Shown here: positions 37,796 through 53,581 of the stretch, piece by piece
Numbering within the stretch: position 1 is the stretch's first letter
Layout: the number at the start of each line of letters is the position of its first letter
NCBI RefSeq assembly: GCF_947623445.1
Contig: NC_135247.1
Location: forward strand, 18,478,501 to 18,542,500
Length of the DNA: 64,000 bases
Reading direction: 5' to 3'
Source: Clavelina lepadiformis
Taxonomy: Eukaryota > Chordata > Ascidiacea > Aplousobranchia > Clavelinidae
The notes under the pieces: model-generated
Told to the model about the DNA's origin: nothing
What the model saw: only the letters and a program-made list of their open reading frames with translations
Database searches by the model: none
Program-made: the position numbers and the translations under genes

Positions 37796-40700
37796 TCATT
37801 TCTTCGAATCTTTCGCAGCAAATGCGTTCACGCCGAGAAACTTCTTGTAATAACTGGGCAGGGTGGATCGGAGTTTGGGCGCTTCAAATCAAAACGAGAC
37901 GTTAAAGCGACGAATTTTGAACGAAACAACTGAATAATAAATTTGCTCTTAACTGGCACCCCGACAATTCCACGAATTAGAACTAGGGTTAGAATTGTCG
38001 GGTTTGCATTAACGCATAAACTTTTTACTGTATTGACTCCAACGCTTAATCTTCGAAAACTGTTCTACCTCCAACAGCACCCCAAGCAACAACCTTCACG
38101 TGGTGAGATAACCTCAAAGAAAGTTTCACAAGTAAAGGTACGCATCGGACTTACCAGTTTGTTCAACTTTGACGTCATCACTCTTTTTTGGGTCGTCGTT
38201 TATTCCTTTGATCTCGCCGCTGTTTGATAGTTCTATTCCTCCAACTGGAGCGACTTCGTAATCTTGGTGCGAGAATAGCTGCATTGAGTTAAACAAGGGG
38301 AGTAAATCAGATTATCTGATTACGCAGTGACCTGGAATATCTCAGACGATTATCTCTTTCAAAATTGAGCGACTAGTAACGATTTAAACAGAACACCAAC
38401 CTTCTGTTTTTGATTCGGAACAAAAGTGAACGATTTTGTGCCAGGATGCCACGAATTTCTGTTCGATTCTGAGAGATAATAACATGCAAAAGTCAAGTCA
38501 AAGATGGTTTGCAATACTCCATTACAACAGGTGTCTTTAAAAGCTGGTGTTCCTGTAATAATCGAAATATGACTAGAAAATTGTGGAATATCTAGGAAGA
38601 ACCTTTCATCTTTTGGTATTGTTCGCTCTTCTGGCTCTGCTTGACCGAGTTGCGATCCCTCATCTTTTTAATTTGCCGATGAAGTTTCTCGATTTCTTTT
38701 GCGGTCTCATCACTCTCGCTTAGTTCGTCCTAAACACAGGGAGTGGCTAAAAAATTGAGGTAAGATGAGAAACATATTCGTGATTGTATAACCGTGATTC
38801 CAACCAACCAACCAACCAACCAAGAAAAGATTGAATACATTGCTGCTGTAGTCAGACTAAAAGCATTGCAGCAGCTACTGAGAACCTCATGATGAACCGG
38901 AAAATATGGAGATCAAAAATTGTAAAAAGATATCTTTGATAAACTGAATTAAATCGAAGCAACAAATAAAAGTGATTTAGTTCAAATATGGCGCACAGCA
39001 TGAATGTCATCCCACATTCTCGGCTGAATCTTCGCAAGTCATGCTTTTGATATTTCAACCAAGCTGCATCAGTTGATGTGAGCCGACGCGGCACCGGCAT
39101 TCCTCACTGTATCGTTTGTGACCGACCAAAGCAAACAGCCTGCGCGCAAGCTGGGTTTAAATGGACGCTAAACTGCGACAATAAACATTCTTTCGCTGGC
39201 ACAGCAATGCTACTTGAGCTAGGCAGAATCCATAGGAGGACGGTAAAGGATTTTTCTTTTCATTCACTCTTAACAGATCGTGGCCAAACACCAGAGTACG
39301 GTGCTTAAGCGAGCACAATGGCCCTTGCGAGGGTGAATGCTTATTTGCTATTCTATTGGCTCAATTCCACTTGAAAAGACGAGTGGTTTGAGCTATTTAA
39401 ACGACATATCAATCAACTTATTGTTAAGTTTGGATAGACTGACTATGACAATACCTTGATAGGTAAAGCTTGGTATATTGTCGCTTATGGTTATGTGTGA
39501 ATAGTTTGTAATGAAGTTCATCAAATCTAACGAGTACTGGACCAAATGCAAGAAGCAAGTTGCACGCATTAAAAGCATTCTATGCATACGGTATAAATAA
39601 CTTTCCACACCAACAGAGTGTATGTATTATAACTGATAGCATGCTTTGCCGCGCAAACCTCATTTTTCTGGACAAGATTAGAATTCATGTCGACCTTCGC
39701 TTCCTTCCTATTGTCACTGACATCTGCTTTATTTCGCCCTTCTCCGATCGCTTCCAGTGGAATGTTGAGGCTCTCAGCAACATGAAGGTCAAAGTTATCC
39801 TAAACGCAAACAGAGGTGAGTATTCCTGGGCTTTAACGCTAAGGAAAAAGTGTCCCTTGTCAGCTGCATTGTTCTAATTGAACTAACAGCTACCAGGTTA
39901 CACATAATGGCCCAGTGTTATGTCACAATGGTATATATGGCAACGGCTCATGCCCGTAACAGCACATACAATATTTTTTACGCCAATAAGCGTCTATAGC
40001 GACCCAGGATGAGCATTTCAAACCGCGGCCTGTACGGAGGCAAACGGCCGCTTCGTCAGCAAGCTGCGCTGCCAGCTAAATGCAAAAATTGAAATAAACC
40101 AGGGTCGGTTATGATCGTGTTTTATGTTATTTTATTTATTTTGACAAAGTGATGATGCCTATAGCTGCATAGGCGAAAAATACTTCTGTTTTAAACTGTG
40201 CAAACTGACCCTACTTTATTTCAATTTTTACGTTCAGCTTTTTTATGCCAACGCATTATGATGTTCAAACACTTTCACAAAACAAGATTTTCAATAAACA
40301 AATGCCGTTATATCATTTCAGGTACAACGGTCTATCTTTCAATCAACAATATAACTAACCTAGTAAGTCAATCTGAGATATTGCACCAAATAAGTTTTAG
40401 CAGAAACTCACCTCTTTCCTTTCAATCGTTTCTTCTTGTGTCTGATCAGCTTTTGATTGGTCGCTTGGTATCGACGATGTCTCTTTTATCACAAGTTTTT
40501 CAGCGACTTCTTCTTCTAAACTTACCTGCATTTTATTGCAAATTTAAGCAGATTTTTATGCAGTGTTTCATACAACTGCTGCCCACAGCAAAATTCAACT
40601 TATGAATAAATTTACTGGATAACTGAAGTGCCATGGACTTGAATTCTGATTTAGATGAGATTTTTCGAACTTTAAAGCATTATTCACAACAGTTACAAAA

Positions 40701-43700
40701 AAACATCTTCTACAGCTATTTTGCGAAGAGCATAAAGTCTACTGAAGTCGGTTGAGGTGAAAATTTCAGTCGTACTTCTGCTAATTCAGGGGGCAGATCA
40801 GGCATCACAAGCTGCTCATGATGGGATGATGATGGATCTTCTGCTGGGATGGATGGACCAAGATCAGGGACCTGGAGATTGATGCAACTTGATAGAAATG
40901 TTGGATGAACACAAATACATTTGTTCAACTCAAAAAACATGTCAAATTTCAATTATTATATAACAAGTACAGACCTGAGCGGGAAGAGTTTCATCATCAT
41001 CCAGTAGTGATGGTGGTGGAGGAGGAAGATCAAGATCTTCAAGATCACTTGGAGGATCAACATCAGCAGGAAGAGGAATTGTCTCCTCCATATCCTACAA
41101 ATTATCTTAGGAATTAAATGCTAGGTCTTCCAATACGTCTTCCAGGTACAGGTGAAGGTGGTACAGGGGTTCAGCAAGTAACATTTTAATTCCTCATAAA
41201 TAGCCTACTAAGCAACAATTTCGAAGTTGGGGGTCCGTGAGAAAGAACTTATGGCAGCTAGGGGTCCACAATATTTCAAATCAAAATTTCAGGTCCAAAT
41301 TTTCTTTTGACCGGTTATCAGTAATTAACTTCTAAACGCTTTAGTTACTACTTTTGATAGTAAATTATTAATTACTAGTGCCTGGAAATTACTAGACACC
41401 AATACTTGACAAGCAATAGTAACAATATTGGTAAAAAACGCTGCCAGCTACTAACACAAATTGTCACGTTAATTAAAGGATTTAACAAGACAAACACTGA
41501 CACCAATTCATAAAAGTATGCAGTCAATATCATCTTCAAAGCTTTTTCAACGCTTTATCTGTTCTTTTATATCAAGTAGATGTGGATTGCAAAGCACCAG
41601 AGGGCGTTATACATTTACTAAATATATTTGTGCTGGTTATTGACATTCAAGGCAGTCAAGTTCAAGATAAATTGTCAAGTTCGAATAATGATTAAAATTT
41701 ACCTTTGAGGAAGCTGCTTCCTTTTCCGTCTCCATTTCTGGAGTGACATCATCATCACTGACGTCATAAACAATGATGTCACCATATTTCATGCCGTTGT
41801 TCTCTGTATCTTGTTTTGACTCAGTTGTCACGATTTCTTCAACCGCTTCATGTTTAACAACTTTGTCAGTTTCAACAACTTCAATTGTGACATCATCAGG
41901 TTTTGTTTCAGTCGCAACATTGGTTGATTCTCCGAGCGGGTCGCTGGTTGAGATGGTGCCAATCGTAGGATCGACATCTTCTACAGAATCCGGTTTATCT
42001 TCTGTGTCTGAATCCACGGACTTTTCATCCTGTGCTGTCTGGATAACAACAATAAGTATCAGCCATCTAACAGTTATAATTAAAGTTAAGAGCATTGTCA
42101 ATATTATGCAGCGATTATGGAAATCAAACAAATTCCATAAATATCAAATAACATTGGGATAAAACTCACTTCCGAAACTTTTTCTTCTATAATCGTAACT
42201 TCGTCCTCTACGACCTCTTCTGCTGAGTCAGCGTCGTCATGCGATGATTCACCTTAAAATACAATATTTTCTTTCCGAATACACTTTGCCGCTGTGAGTC
42301 TTCATTGTAGTTTAAACCGTAACTATCTGACTATTGAGACACAGAGTTTGAGATATCCATAGAGCATGCACGAGCTGCTCTGCTAAACACTTATCTCTCA
42401 TTATGAAATACCTTCACTTGTGATGTCATTAAGAACTTGGTCTAGCTCATTTGTGGCGTCTTGTACATCCTCAGACGGCTCTCTTGCCACTGTTGCTGCA
42501 ATGCGTAAGAGAGAATTTAGTCACAACTTGTTGCTTTATATACTTGTCGATGGGTCACATTCATGGACACAGGTCATGCCTCCAATGTGATATTGGCCAC
42601 TTTGTCTTACTTTCACTGGACGAGTCTTTTTGATTTTCATCTTCTGGCTTCGCGGCTTCTTTAATCTGATAAGAAACAGAGAAATATTATAATATCGGAA
42701 TAAGGTTGATGTTTATAAAACTAAGCGAGGTTAGTGACAAAAAAAAAATCGTCAGTTTAACGAAGAGAAAATGAAGGCAACAGCGAGAGGAAACATCGGT
42801 GGTAATAGAGGAAGCAATTGATCATAATTACTACAGAGTGCAATTTCAAGGCACGGCAAGATTATGACTGCTGACCAATAACTCTACAGCCGTCTCAGAA
42901 GTAAATCTGACATAAAAATGGTTTAACAGCCATAAAGTGCATGTAGACCTATAAATGGGCAAAACGTTGAGTAACAGAAAAATTTTATCATCTAACATTT
43001 TCTTCATCACTTACGTCTACTCTTGTCTCTTCGCCCGGCTTCCGCGATGGCTGGGGAGGTAACTCCGGTTTGGACTGTGGAGGAGGAGGAGCTGCCCGCC
43101 TCTTCGCAGGAACTGATGAAATATGATGTCATGACAAATATGATGTCATATCAACCAAGTTTTCAGGTTTATGGCTCACAGGGTCAAGTTAAATGAATAA
43201 ACTTGAAGTTAAAAGTAGAAAAGGAGGAAAGTAAGTGCCAGAGCCGAGGTATAAAAATGTACAAACACGACAGCAAACAAATGAAAGGTGAGAAATATGA
43301 CGACACAACGAGACATGATAAGATTTTGAAATTTAATTCAATCATCATGCTCACAGGGCTCATGACGTTTCGGGAATTTGTGTAACTTGTTTGTTTGTAT
43401 AATAATGGTTATCAAAATCAAACAGTGAAAATTCAGTTTCACCAGTGGCAAGTGTTTAGTTGACAAAATATTACAGAGCAGAGCACGGTGCTACAGCTGA
43501 AAACCAAAATTAATTTTTAATTTTCGGCTTGACTTCAACCACACAAGAGCAGACTTGTAATACAGTACTTACATTATACATTATGTGTATTCGACTTTCA
43601 AAAGAACAAACATCTTTTTATGCTGCCACCAGCACACAGCGTGCCTGAGGCTAGAGCATACTGCAGCTGACTGCACACAGTGTACTAAAATAAAATTAAA

Positions 43701-46700
43701 ATACAAAAACGCATAAAACTTCTGCGGACAGCTTACAACGCTGTAAATCACATCTATAAAACATTACAACCCAATGTGAGGGTGAGGGTGCTAATCATTA
43801 ACTGCGAGCTCTTGTCAACACTGTAGGGTTAAAATTGCTTGTGGTATCGCTGTGTGTAATATTGCAGTACTTTCGACCAAATCAATTCTGCGGTAACTAG
43901 CAGAAGCATATTACATGATTGATGATGGCATGAAATTAATTTTCCATTCAATAAAGGATAACTTCAATATACAATCATATCCACACAAACACAACATAAA
44001 ATATTACAAAAATATGACATTATAACATGTATGGTACTTTTAAGGCCAATACAAGCCACACATAATCGTAAGTACCCAGTACATGTAAATGATGACCAAT
44101 AGATGTTTAATGACAAATGACAAGATTACCATGTTAGCTTTGTCCTTAATGGTTGTGACCATACAACGAGACAAACTATTTAATAAGTAACATGGACACA
44201 TCTATAACCACGGCACATTGTTTACTTTCGCATTCCTTGACTGGATATTGAAAGCATTAATTTGAAATCCAGACCAAGCCAACAATTCCATTTAAGGCAG
44301 CCAACGTGTGGTGAATTATTACATCACAAACAAGGTTTTAATGTGAGGTTTAAGTATAGTACATATAAGTATGGGTGCCACTGAAAGTATCCGACGTCAC
44401 GAACGTATTGTATTGTCCAGAATTCTTCTATGTTGTGTTTGCATCACAAAGGAACAATGTGAGCACAGGGAAAGATAGACGTCATATATCAAAATAAAGA
44501 CATCATGATGGTATCTATATTTATATATTCAACAGTTTCGCTTTAGAATGTCCAGCAAACCACGTTATGGTGTAACTTGTCAAATGAGACGAGCTTGGTG
44601 TAATTAAAAGATTCTTTTACTCAGCCCGGGGCAAAGAAACAAGCTACATTTAGCTGGTGTTATCTCTTTAGCTCTGATCTATGTGAAATGCAAGGCTTGA
44701 CTCACCCAACCAGTTTTATGAACAAATAATAATCGGCCAGTGACAAATTGTTTAGGCTGTAGTGAAAATTTGTTAACTCCTAGCTGAAGGGGCCCATTAA
44801 ATTACTTGAATTAGTCAAAGTTGGAGTCGCAATGAGAATGCAACGAATAAATTTTCCAATGACTCATTAACCTGGTTGCTGCTTGCCATGAAGTGGCACT
44901 GGTTAATATTAGTGTTGACATTGATTAATTATATATCTGTAAAAAGTTTTACAGCAATGATTCTTAATAAATATAACCAGCAATAAATAATTAATAAACA
45001 ACGACAATAAATAATTAATTTTAACAACATAAACAATCATTTAGTTGAACAGCTAAAAACAAAAGCAAAAAATCACATAACATAGCAAGTTTCCCAACTT
45101 GACGCGTTTTCGAACAACAGCAATTTAACGGCCACACTGGACATGAAAACAAATCGAAATTCTACGAAAAACAGACATCCAATTACAATGTTCACCCACC
45201 TGGTTTTTTATCGGATTCACCCACAGCCGGAGGGTCCCTGTGTTGAATTGCAGGAGATTGCGACTGGGGAGTGCTATCTCCCGATGGGGTTCTCTGTGGG
45301 GGCAGGGGGGCTTTCCTCTTTGTCTTGGTTGGAGGAGGAGGGGCAGGTTTTGAGTGTTTTGACGATTCACCTGAATAATAACCAAAAATTCATTTCACCA
45401 GCAACAAATCATGAAGGTTTGGCATCGATAGAAACAACTAACTAACCAGAAAAGATGATACAAAGTTAGCTTTGGCTGCAACAAAGCGTCGTGTACTTGA
45501 ACTAAATAACCACAAATCATGCAAAAGTCAAAGTGTGTACTTTTCTTATCGACGAGGTAAACTTCTCTGAGGTTATAATGATTGAGGGATAGATCAGGAT
45601 CTAGCTTGACATTTGTTTGCACGGGATGACGGAGCTCTACTTGCTTCTTCGCTTCCTCGTTCAAGTTGAGTTTATCGCCGACAATGGTAAAGATATTCTT
45701 AAGTGGAACATCGGGATTGACTCGAATTATACTCTGTCGTATTCGTGCGAGCCGCACAATCAAACGGACTGTATTCTGCAATAAAACGTACAGTAGGTTA
45801 TCACAAAATTATTATCAATAAGATCAAATACACTATAAAATTTATCTGTTCAAAGAGCTTTGGCAGAGTATAAAATAGTCTGTATCATCATCAAGTTTGT
45901 TTAATATACAAATAATATGTTTAATAGCGTGTTGAATATATATATAATGTATATATAAACATCTATAGATATCATATATAGCCCATTTTGTAAAAGTGCA
46001 TCTATATGATATAGTATTTTACAGGATATTTAAATTAAACAGAGTGTAAGTGTTAATATGTTTTATTATATCAAAAGTTTGTCTATAAAATAAGTAAACA
46101 GCAATTAATGAATGAAACAGAATAATCAGATTAAAACAAGCCCTTAAGCCTATAGCTCCAGTTAATGGCTTGTGAAAGTCAAGTTGAATCAAGTGCAAAG
46201 GCTTGAATTGGATCAATCTATTTAATAGCTCCAAACAAGCTTCATTGTAACCTGGCTTTGGGCTGTTCGTAAACATAAAACTTGCCAATCTTTGTGTTAA
46301 ATAAATGAAGATTGTCACGAAACCACAGCAATAAAAAATATCAAAAAAAGGAAACATCCTGCAAATGAATATACAACCAAGAAGCTACTTAAATGCCATT
46401 TCAATTGGAAACAAATTTGGAATCAAATTTTGAACATATCTTTACTCATTTAATTATAAAGCAAATGGGTTGTATTAAATGGCAGACTGCACAGTGTTCT
46501 GCGATATGTTATGCACTTGTAGCTCATATACTGAGCAAAATAATTCACTTAGCTCATTTAATTTTCGTACCAACTTGTCGATGAACGAGCCAGCTTGTAT
46601 ATGGTTTTATTAGTGTTGAAATAAAGAGCACAGAGCACAAAAACAGTAATTTATTTAAGAGCAGCTTGGGCATTGTTACCTCTTTATTGCTACTGACAGG

Positions 46701-49024
46701 GTGTGGTGTTACATGCTTTGTTGTCCCATTTCCCTTGGCTTGTATGGTGATCATGCCTACATCCATCTTACCGATCGCTCTTGATGCCTTTCTCTGGAAT
46801 TTGTTACCGTTTGACTTCGATATAAAGTCAATCACGTGACTGCTCGGTGTAAGTTTGAGTTGAGAGTAGAGCTGTGTTCGAACATCACTCCAAGGTGTGC
46901 TGTAAAGTACATGAAGCTGCCATGAAATCTACATGACTTGTAACTTGACATGATAAATCAGCTCAAGCATTTTCAATAAGTTTAAATCAGCAGTGAATGA
47001 CAGTTGATAGCATCCAAGCAAAAAACTTGCTGATGTGCGTACATATTATACTGATCTATAATAAACAAGCTAAAGTAGGATGGATACAAGGCACACAGCT
47101 TTATGACATTTCTACAACGCAAGCTCTTTAACTTAAAGTGGTCGGACTAGTTTGACCTGACTGAACTTAGTCAGACGTTTGATAGTTAAAGATCATCACC
47201 TTTGATTGTTTAAGCAGAGATAACTTGTGGTAAATTTGTCAAGAAAAGACCCACAATTGCAATTAGGGTAATAAATGCAAGGAACGTTTCTTTATTTACA
47301 TTTTAATTTCTACCATGTTTCGGCCATATTTTTGTCCATCTTAAAAATGAGAATGCAAAATGCAATTGGTTACAGCAAATATAGGCGAAGGCACAGAAGT
47401 AAATATGCATTTCCTTCCTCTTACTGTTATTTACTTTGCTACTTACAGTAACCAAGTGCACTTCATAGCAATATTCTCTTACAAGGAAAAAATCATGAAA
47501 CATGTTAGTTGGAAAGTGCATATATGTAAAAGAAGAAATGTTTTCTGCATTCGTTGTTTTAATCTCAATCTTATGGTTGAAGAAATAGAAGGTTATTCAC
47601 AAATAAACAATTATAAACACTGTTTGCTTCTGCGCGCGATTTCTCTTGTCACGGGTTTTACTCTGCCTGACAAAAAAATTTTACCTGAAATTATATAGCA
47701 ATTTACAATCAGCCTGTTTTGTATCCCTGTTATATAAACACATACAATGGTAATAAAACTTCCTCGATAAGAAATCGACATTAGTGGAAATCAGTTAATA
47801 GTGAAATGACTCCAAAATGGCATTAATTAAATTTTTGAGCTTTGCATTTCAATTGCCAGAGTGATAATGTTGAGATCTATGTGTAGTGTAAATTTTCCTA
47901 CTGCTCAGTGAAATGATCAACTAAAAGAAATAAAATGAAATTGAGGTTTAATAGAACACCAACACAAACCTTGCCACTATGTTCGTCTTCTTGACAGTGT
48001 TGTCAGGCATAAGAACATCAATTGTGACATCATAATCAAGATCAGTGCTATCCTGAGTGGATTCTGAATCTTCAGACATGTTGGCGTCCTCAGAATTAGA
48101 TCTGAAACATACTTAGTTAAGTTGCCAGTGAGTAATATTCAATCCATATTTTTTGCATTTTTAAGTTTTCAGAATGAAATTATTTGCAATAAAATAAAAC
48201 AACGCTGGCCTAACTTTTTATAACTAAAGCTCCCTAGCTGTTGGCAATATGTTACCTCAATTAACGATTCTCTTTTTATAAGAAAATCATGGAACAAAAT
48301 GATTTAATCACACACAAACTACAGCTGTGTAAGCAAAACAAAGACAGAGCACCACGAATTGTGATGGAACTGTATCATTCGAGTTTATTAAGTAATATAG
48401 CCTGTAGCTACAACTGGAAAGTGCGGTGGTTTTCGACTAGAAATCGTGCGTGCAAAGACGCAAGTTTAGGCGTGCACTGATACCTTATGGCTTATATCTT
48501 TGTTTATTATAAATTGGCCTTCAAACAACCCGTTTTTCTTTGTATATTTATTATAAATCAGCGCGAGGATGAAAGATTTGGGTGTGCAAATTGATGAATC
48601 TCATGGGTTTAGGTGCCACACTTTCCACTACGGTTTATAGCTTGCATGGGATAAATGGCAAGATGATAGTTTGTCAACTACACAGCAGGTTCATCCCAAC
48701 TTACTTTAAGTACCCTGCAGAAATTTAACTTCAGAACTATGGGATGTATCATTCATACACCTGTACATTACCGCAATACAGCATTAAGACATATGCTTAT
48801 CCGTCAGTTTCCTTTTAAATGCCAAGAATAATTATGTCTATATTGTCGGTTGGGCATTCAGATTAACGGGATGAACCAACAGTGCAGCAAACAAGCCGGA
48901 TATCCTAAACATGACACGGGTTACCAAGTTCTGCAGTAAAAATACAAATTGCAATTTCGTCTATTTATAATTACTGCATGCATAAGCGTACCCAACGAAC
49001 TTACCGGCTATGCACAGCAGCCAT
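37796..49024 (-). CDS. cobl: Cordon-bleu (COBL family) actin-regulator homolog
   Basis: Chordate cytoskeletal protein of the COBL/COBLL1 family. Minus-strand exons: 49024-49005 (MAAVHSR), 48101-47970, 46899-46680, 45775-45541, 45370-45200, 43112-43015, 42665-42611, 42495-42412, 42252-42170, 42038-41703, 41094-40975, 40871-40776, 40525-40412, one from 38729 to roughly 38600 (3' limit unsure), 38278-38155 and 37881-37796; about 700 residues. Phases match wherever I could check. The first part has a ubiquitin-like fold segment (DVTIDVLMPDN ... LYSQLKLTPSS). Exon 45775-45541 is the Cobl domain (VRLIVRLARIRQSIIRVNP ... LREVYLVDK). Two KRAP-type motifs follow (KRKAPLPP and AKRRAAPPPP), then long acidic, Ser/Pro-rich exons, a short charged helix (AKEIEKLHRQIKKMRDR), and a tail ending FAAKDSKK. 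I see no WH2 actin-binding motif, the functional end of vertebrate COBL. It may be absent here or hidden near 38.6 kb. Introns are long for this window. Confidence 0.85.
38800..38823. repeat. (CCAA)6 microsatellite
   Basis: Six exact tandem CCAA units in a cobl intron, about 70 bases upstream (in gene sense) of the exon starting at 38729. Confidence 0.9.
43113..45199. other. Large cobl intron, no nested gene seen
   Basis: A 2.1 kb AT-rich intron between the two KRAP exons. It contains only short frames. The intron at 45776-46679 also has an AT microsatellite-like tract around 45930-46000. Confidence 0.5.
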
Positions 49025-50784
49025 TTTGTTCACTACGAGCTGATGAGTAAAGGTAATCAAGAAAATTTAGACAAGAGCTATAATTCCATCCAAAACCACT
49101 CTGGCAGTCTGAGCCAGGCTACAACAAATGCCGACTCTTCTGTTACGCTAGGCTAGCTTTTCCAAATACCGACAAGACCTTTGCTCACTGCTGTTGTGTT
49201 TCTTGTTTTGTCAAGCTTGCCCGAAGCTACTGTGCTTCCTAGCGCCCTTTGACGACAGTTAAAATTTAATGTTTTCGTCACTACACACAGTCGGGAGGGT
49301 ATTTGTGGACAAACGTTGCCATCAAAAAAATTCCGTATTCCTAAAATTTCAATATGAACATTTTTTACTAGAACTTTCAGCGTATTCGTCGAAAGTGGTT
49401 TAGTTGCATAAAAATGTTCTACGGTTTCTGTACAACACATAAGCAGCTGACAATTTCACATTAGCATCGGCTTACGTCTGGTACTTCGATGTAGATTATA
49501 TCCAAACAAGAAGACTATAGAATTTACATCACAAAGAGGCAAATTAAAGCTCAATTTGGGTGCCTGCAACATATAAAACCATATTGCATAAAATAAAAAA
49601 TGAATATTGTAGGCCAAAAAAAATTATAGGCTAGTTATTTTAGCCTTTTGCTAGCGTAATGAATTTTGGAGAAGAAAAAGAGTTAAAGACATTAAACAGA
49701 AAATCATAACTCATACCATTTATAACGCATGAAATACCAGTAAGCTTATTCATATTACTTACACCTTCTAGTTATAATTTTACGTGCATCAACTACTTCA
49801 ACGATCGAAAGTATTTAAAAGCTTCAATTTTTACGCCACTTGAACATAAGATAGTCTCGAAAAATGCCTCACTGAGTAGAACTCTTGCAAAAAAAGTTGA
49901 AATTGAAAAAATGATTAAAGCAAAGTTTATGGAAAATCACTGGGAATTTTCCAGAAAATCGTCCTGAGCAAATAAGCCTACTGGCGATAGTATAAGTAAT
50001 AACTTTGTTATGACGTTAGTCTGCAGCGGCTTGGGTGGTCTTTTCTTACTACATTGCACCATCTCTTGTAAAGCGTTTTCCAACTTGTGATTGATATTTA
50101 TGAATATGTTTTTCAGAAAAACTTATTTCAACTCTTCCATGCACCTGACACCTGTTGTTTATCAGGTCGCACATTTTAACTCTCCATCTGCACATTATAA
50201 AAGCTTGCACTTTTATAAGCGACTAAACAGAGACAGAGATAACTGACCGGATCACCAAAACGGACGTCTGTCTGACTTGATGAAAACGGACTCTTGTAAA
50301 TTGACCGTTTTCAAGACGCGACTCGCTTAATTATGGTGTCTTAAAATGTGTAGGACGTAACTTAAAATATTCGTCGTAATTTGTAGCCGACTGACAACCA
50401 CAGAGATGAAGTATTCTAATAGCACGCAATATCAAGAAACTTAAGATATTTCACCAGGTTAATTTAATGAAGAAACTGTTTGTACCCCAGATCTTTCAAA
50501 GTTTACACCTTAATTGGAAATCTAAGGGTGAGGTTAAGTGGCAAGAAAGATCTTTAAGCAAAGCCTAAAAACACTTAGCAAAAAAATCAAAAAATTTGTA
50601 ACTGTAGGCTACAAGTAGGCTAATAAAATAAATCATGTAACAAAACAGATTTGCATAGAATTGCGCACTAGGGCACCAGCTTATAGTTAACCTGAAACAA
50701 TCTTTAAGTAAACGATGCAGCGCCAGAGCATGATGGGCCTTCATTTAGTCAAAGTTCTACAATACTAGATCTTTTCATTAAATT
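49025..50784. other. Divergent intergenic region between cobl and ficolin
   Basis: The space between the cobl start (-) and the ficolin start (+). No exon is visible. Both promoters should lie here. The frame at 49440-49153 (-) has no recognisable features. Confidence 0.4.
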
Positions 50785-50792
50785 TATATATA
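50785..50792 (+). promoter_or_regulatory. Possible TATA box of the ficolin gene
   Basis: TATATATA lies 50-57 bases before the ficolin ATG, in a local AT-rich tract. The position suits a TATA box with a 20-30 base 5' UTR, but AT runs are common here. Confidence 0.3.
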
Positions 50793-50841
50793 TCTTATAG
50801 ATTTAATGCTAAGTCAATCACTGCAACCATTGTAGGCTATC

Positions 50842-52219
<1,378 letters not shown>

Positions 52220-52243
52220 ATTCCATTGCAGGGCAGAGAAACA

Positions 52244-52249
52244 AATAAA
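52244..52249 (+). terminator. Polyadenylation signal of the ficolin gene
   Basis: AATAAA begins 25 bases after the ficolin stop. Confidence 0.6.
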
Positions 52250-53539
52250 ATGGCTCTGATTTGAACGTAGCCTATTTGTGCACTGACAGTGATCTTCGAT
52301 TGCAGTAAGCTGTAGGAGGTTATGCACCGGCAAAGATAGTTGATACAGATGACTTTTGCAAGAACTGTACATCGACAAGTGGTTTTAGCTTTTAAACTCA
52401 CAGTCCACAATAAACACAAAAGCCTACAAAGCAATCAATCACCAGACAAAAGCAGCATCTTCTAAGCACAGTTATTGTTGAGTTGAGTGAGTTGCTTAGC
52501 TTTTTGAAAAGGCCCCACAGCTTCTTCTGGGGCCTTAAGTGTAGCCATAACCCAATATGTCTTACGTCGTTTCAATTCACATTAATTGAACCCTAGGCTA
52601 TTCAAAAACATGAAGACATTTATAATGTTCCTTAGATTCGTCTTTGGCGTAAAGTTGTTTTCTTCAAGTAATGCAGTTTATGTTTCAGTCATTCATTATC
52701 TATAACTTATTGTTTGAACAATGAATAGGAAGTGAGCTTCTTTCGATTTTCGTAATATTTGAAAAGAGTCGTCGTACTTTATGCCATTTTTTTCCCTCAA
52801 GTCAACTTTTATTCTATTCATATATGACGTCACAAAGCATGAACGACAACAACATTTCCCTGATTTGATCAGCTGCATAAAAGCTTGAGTAACTTTGAGT
52901 TAAGGTGAAGGCCAGAACTGTTCGAAAAAGGTTAAAGTTTTAGGTTTAGTTAAAGTGTTGAATGCACTAAAAGCGTTCAATTTTAAACATCTCATATTGC
53001 ATGTTGCTGAATAGTTTCTTGTGTCATTAGTATCACTGCTATGAGTAACTTCTCGACTTTTTGGGACACTGTTTAATACCGGGAATCACATACGCCATTG
53101 AAATAAGCGGTCTAGCTGTAGTTAGCGATTGGCCCACTGCCAGGCTGCCGGTTTGACGGCTGGTTGCCTTTGGGAACAGTAAGATTAATGAAAAAAAAAA
53201 AGTTCTTAGGTTGGGTTTCTTTTTGCAGCCTATTTAGATTTTCAGTGTTTGATCGCATGTAGCCTAAGTGCTTCTTCACCATTTAGTATTTACTGTCTCT
53301 GTTAGAAAGTTTGCTTTCAGTGCACCGGAAAAATGCGGCAATAAATGTAATGCTAATTACATTCTGTAATTCTGTGATTCTACGCCAGAGAAATCCAGCA
53401 CACAATACAAACTTCCCAGTAGGGTTTCCGGTTTACTGTGCAGTAAAAACAGTGTTACTGTGTTATGAAAATAACCTTACTAATAACAGTTGCTTTCAGT
53501 GTAACACTTTCCTTATGATTTTCTCTGACTTTGTGTCCA
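52250..53539. other. Intergenic, no gene seen
   Basis: Sequence between the ficolin polyadenylation site and the next plus-strand frame. I see no exon. Possible non-coding first exons of the downstream gene could lie here, because a good acceptor (TTTGTGTCCAG) ends at 53540. Confidence 0.4.
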
Positions 53540-53581
53540 GCGCCGTCGATTTGTACTGACCTAGAACATAGTACCAGGATC

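Noticed and set aside
38800-38823. CRISPR-like or other spaced repeat arrays
   Set aside because: The only regular repeats seen are simple microsatellites without spacers; CRISPR is not expected in an animal genome.
39560-39877. 105-residue plus-strand frame in a cobl intron
   Set aside because: No recognisable domain, no splice context or homology signal; treated as chance.
41773-42162. 129-residue Ser/Thr-rich plus-strand frame
   Set aside because: Antisense shadow of the acidic cobl exon 42038-41703.
46019-46357. 112-residue minus-strand frame in a cobl intron
   Set aside because: Partly hydrophobic low-complexity frame in AT-rich DNA; no family features and not needed for cobl phase.
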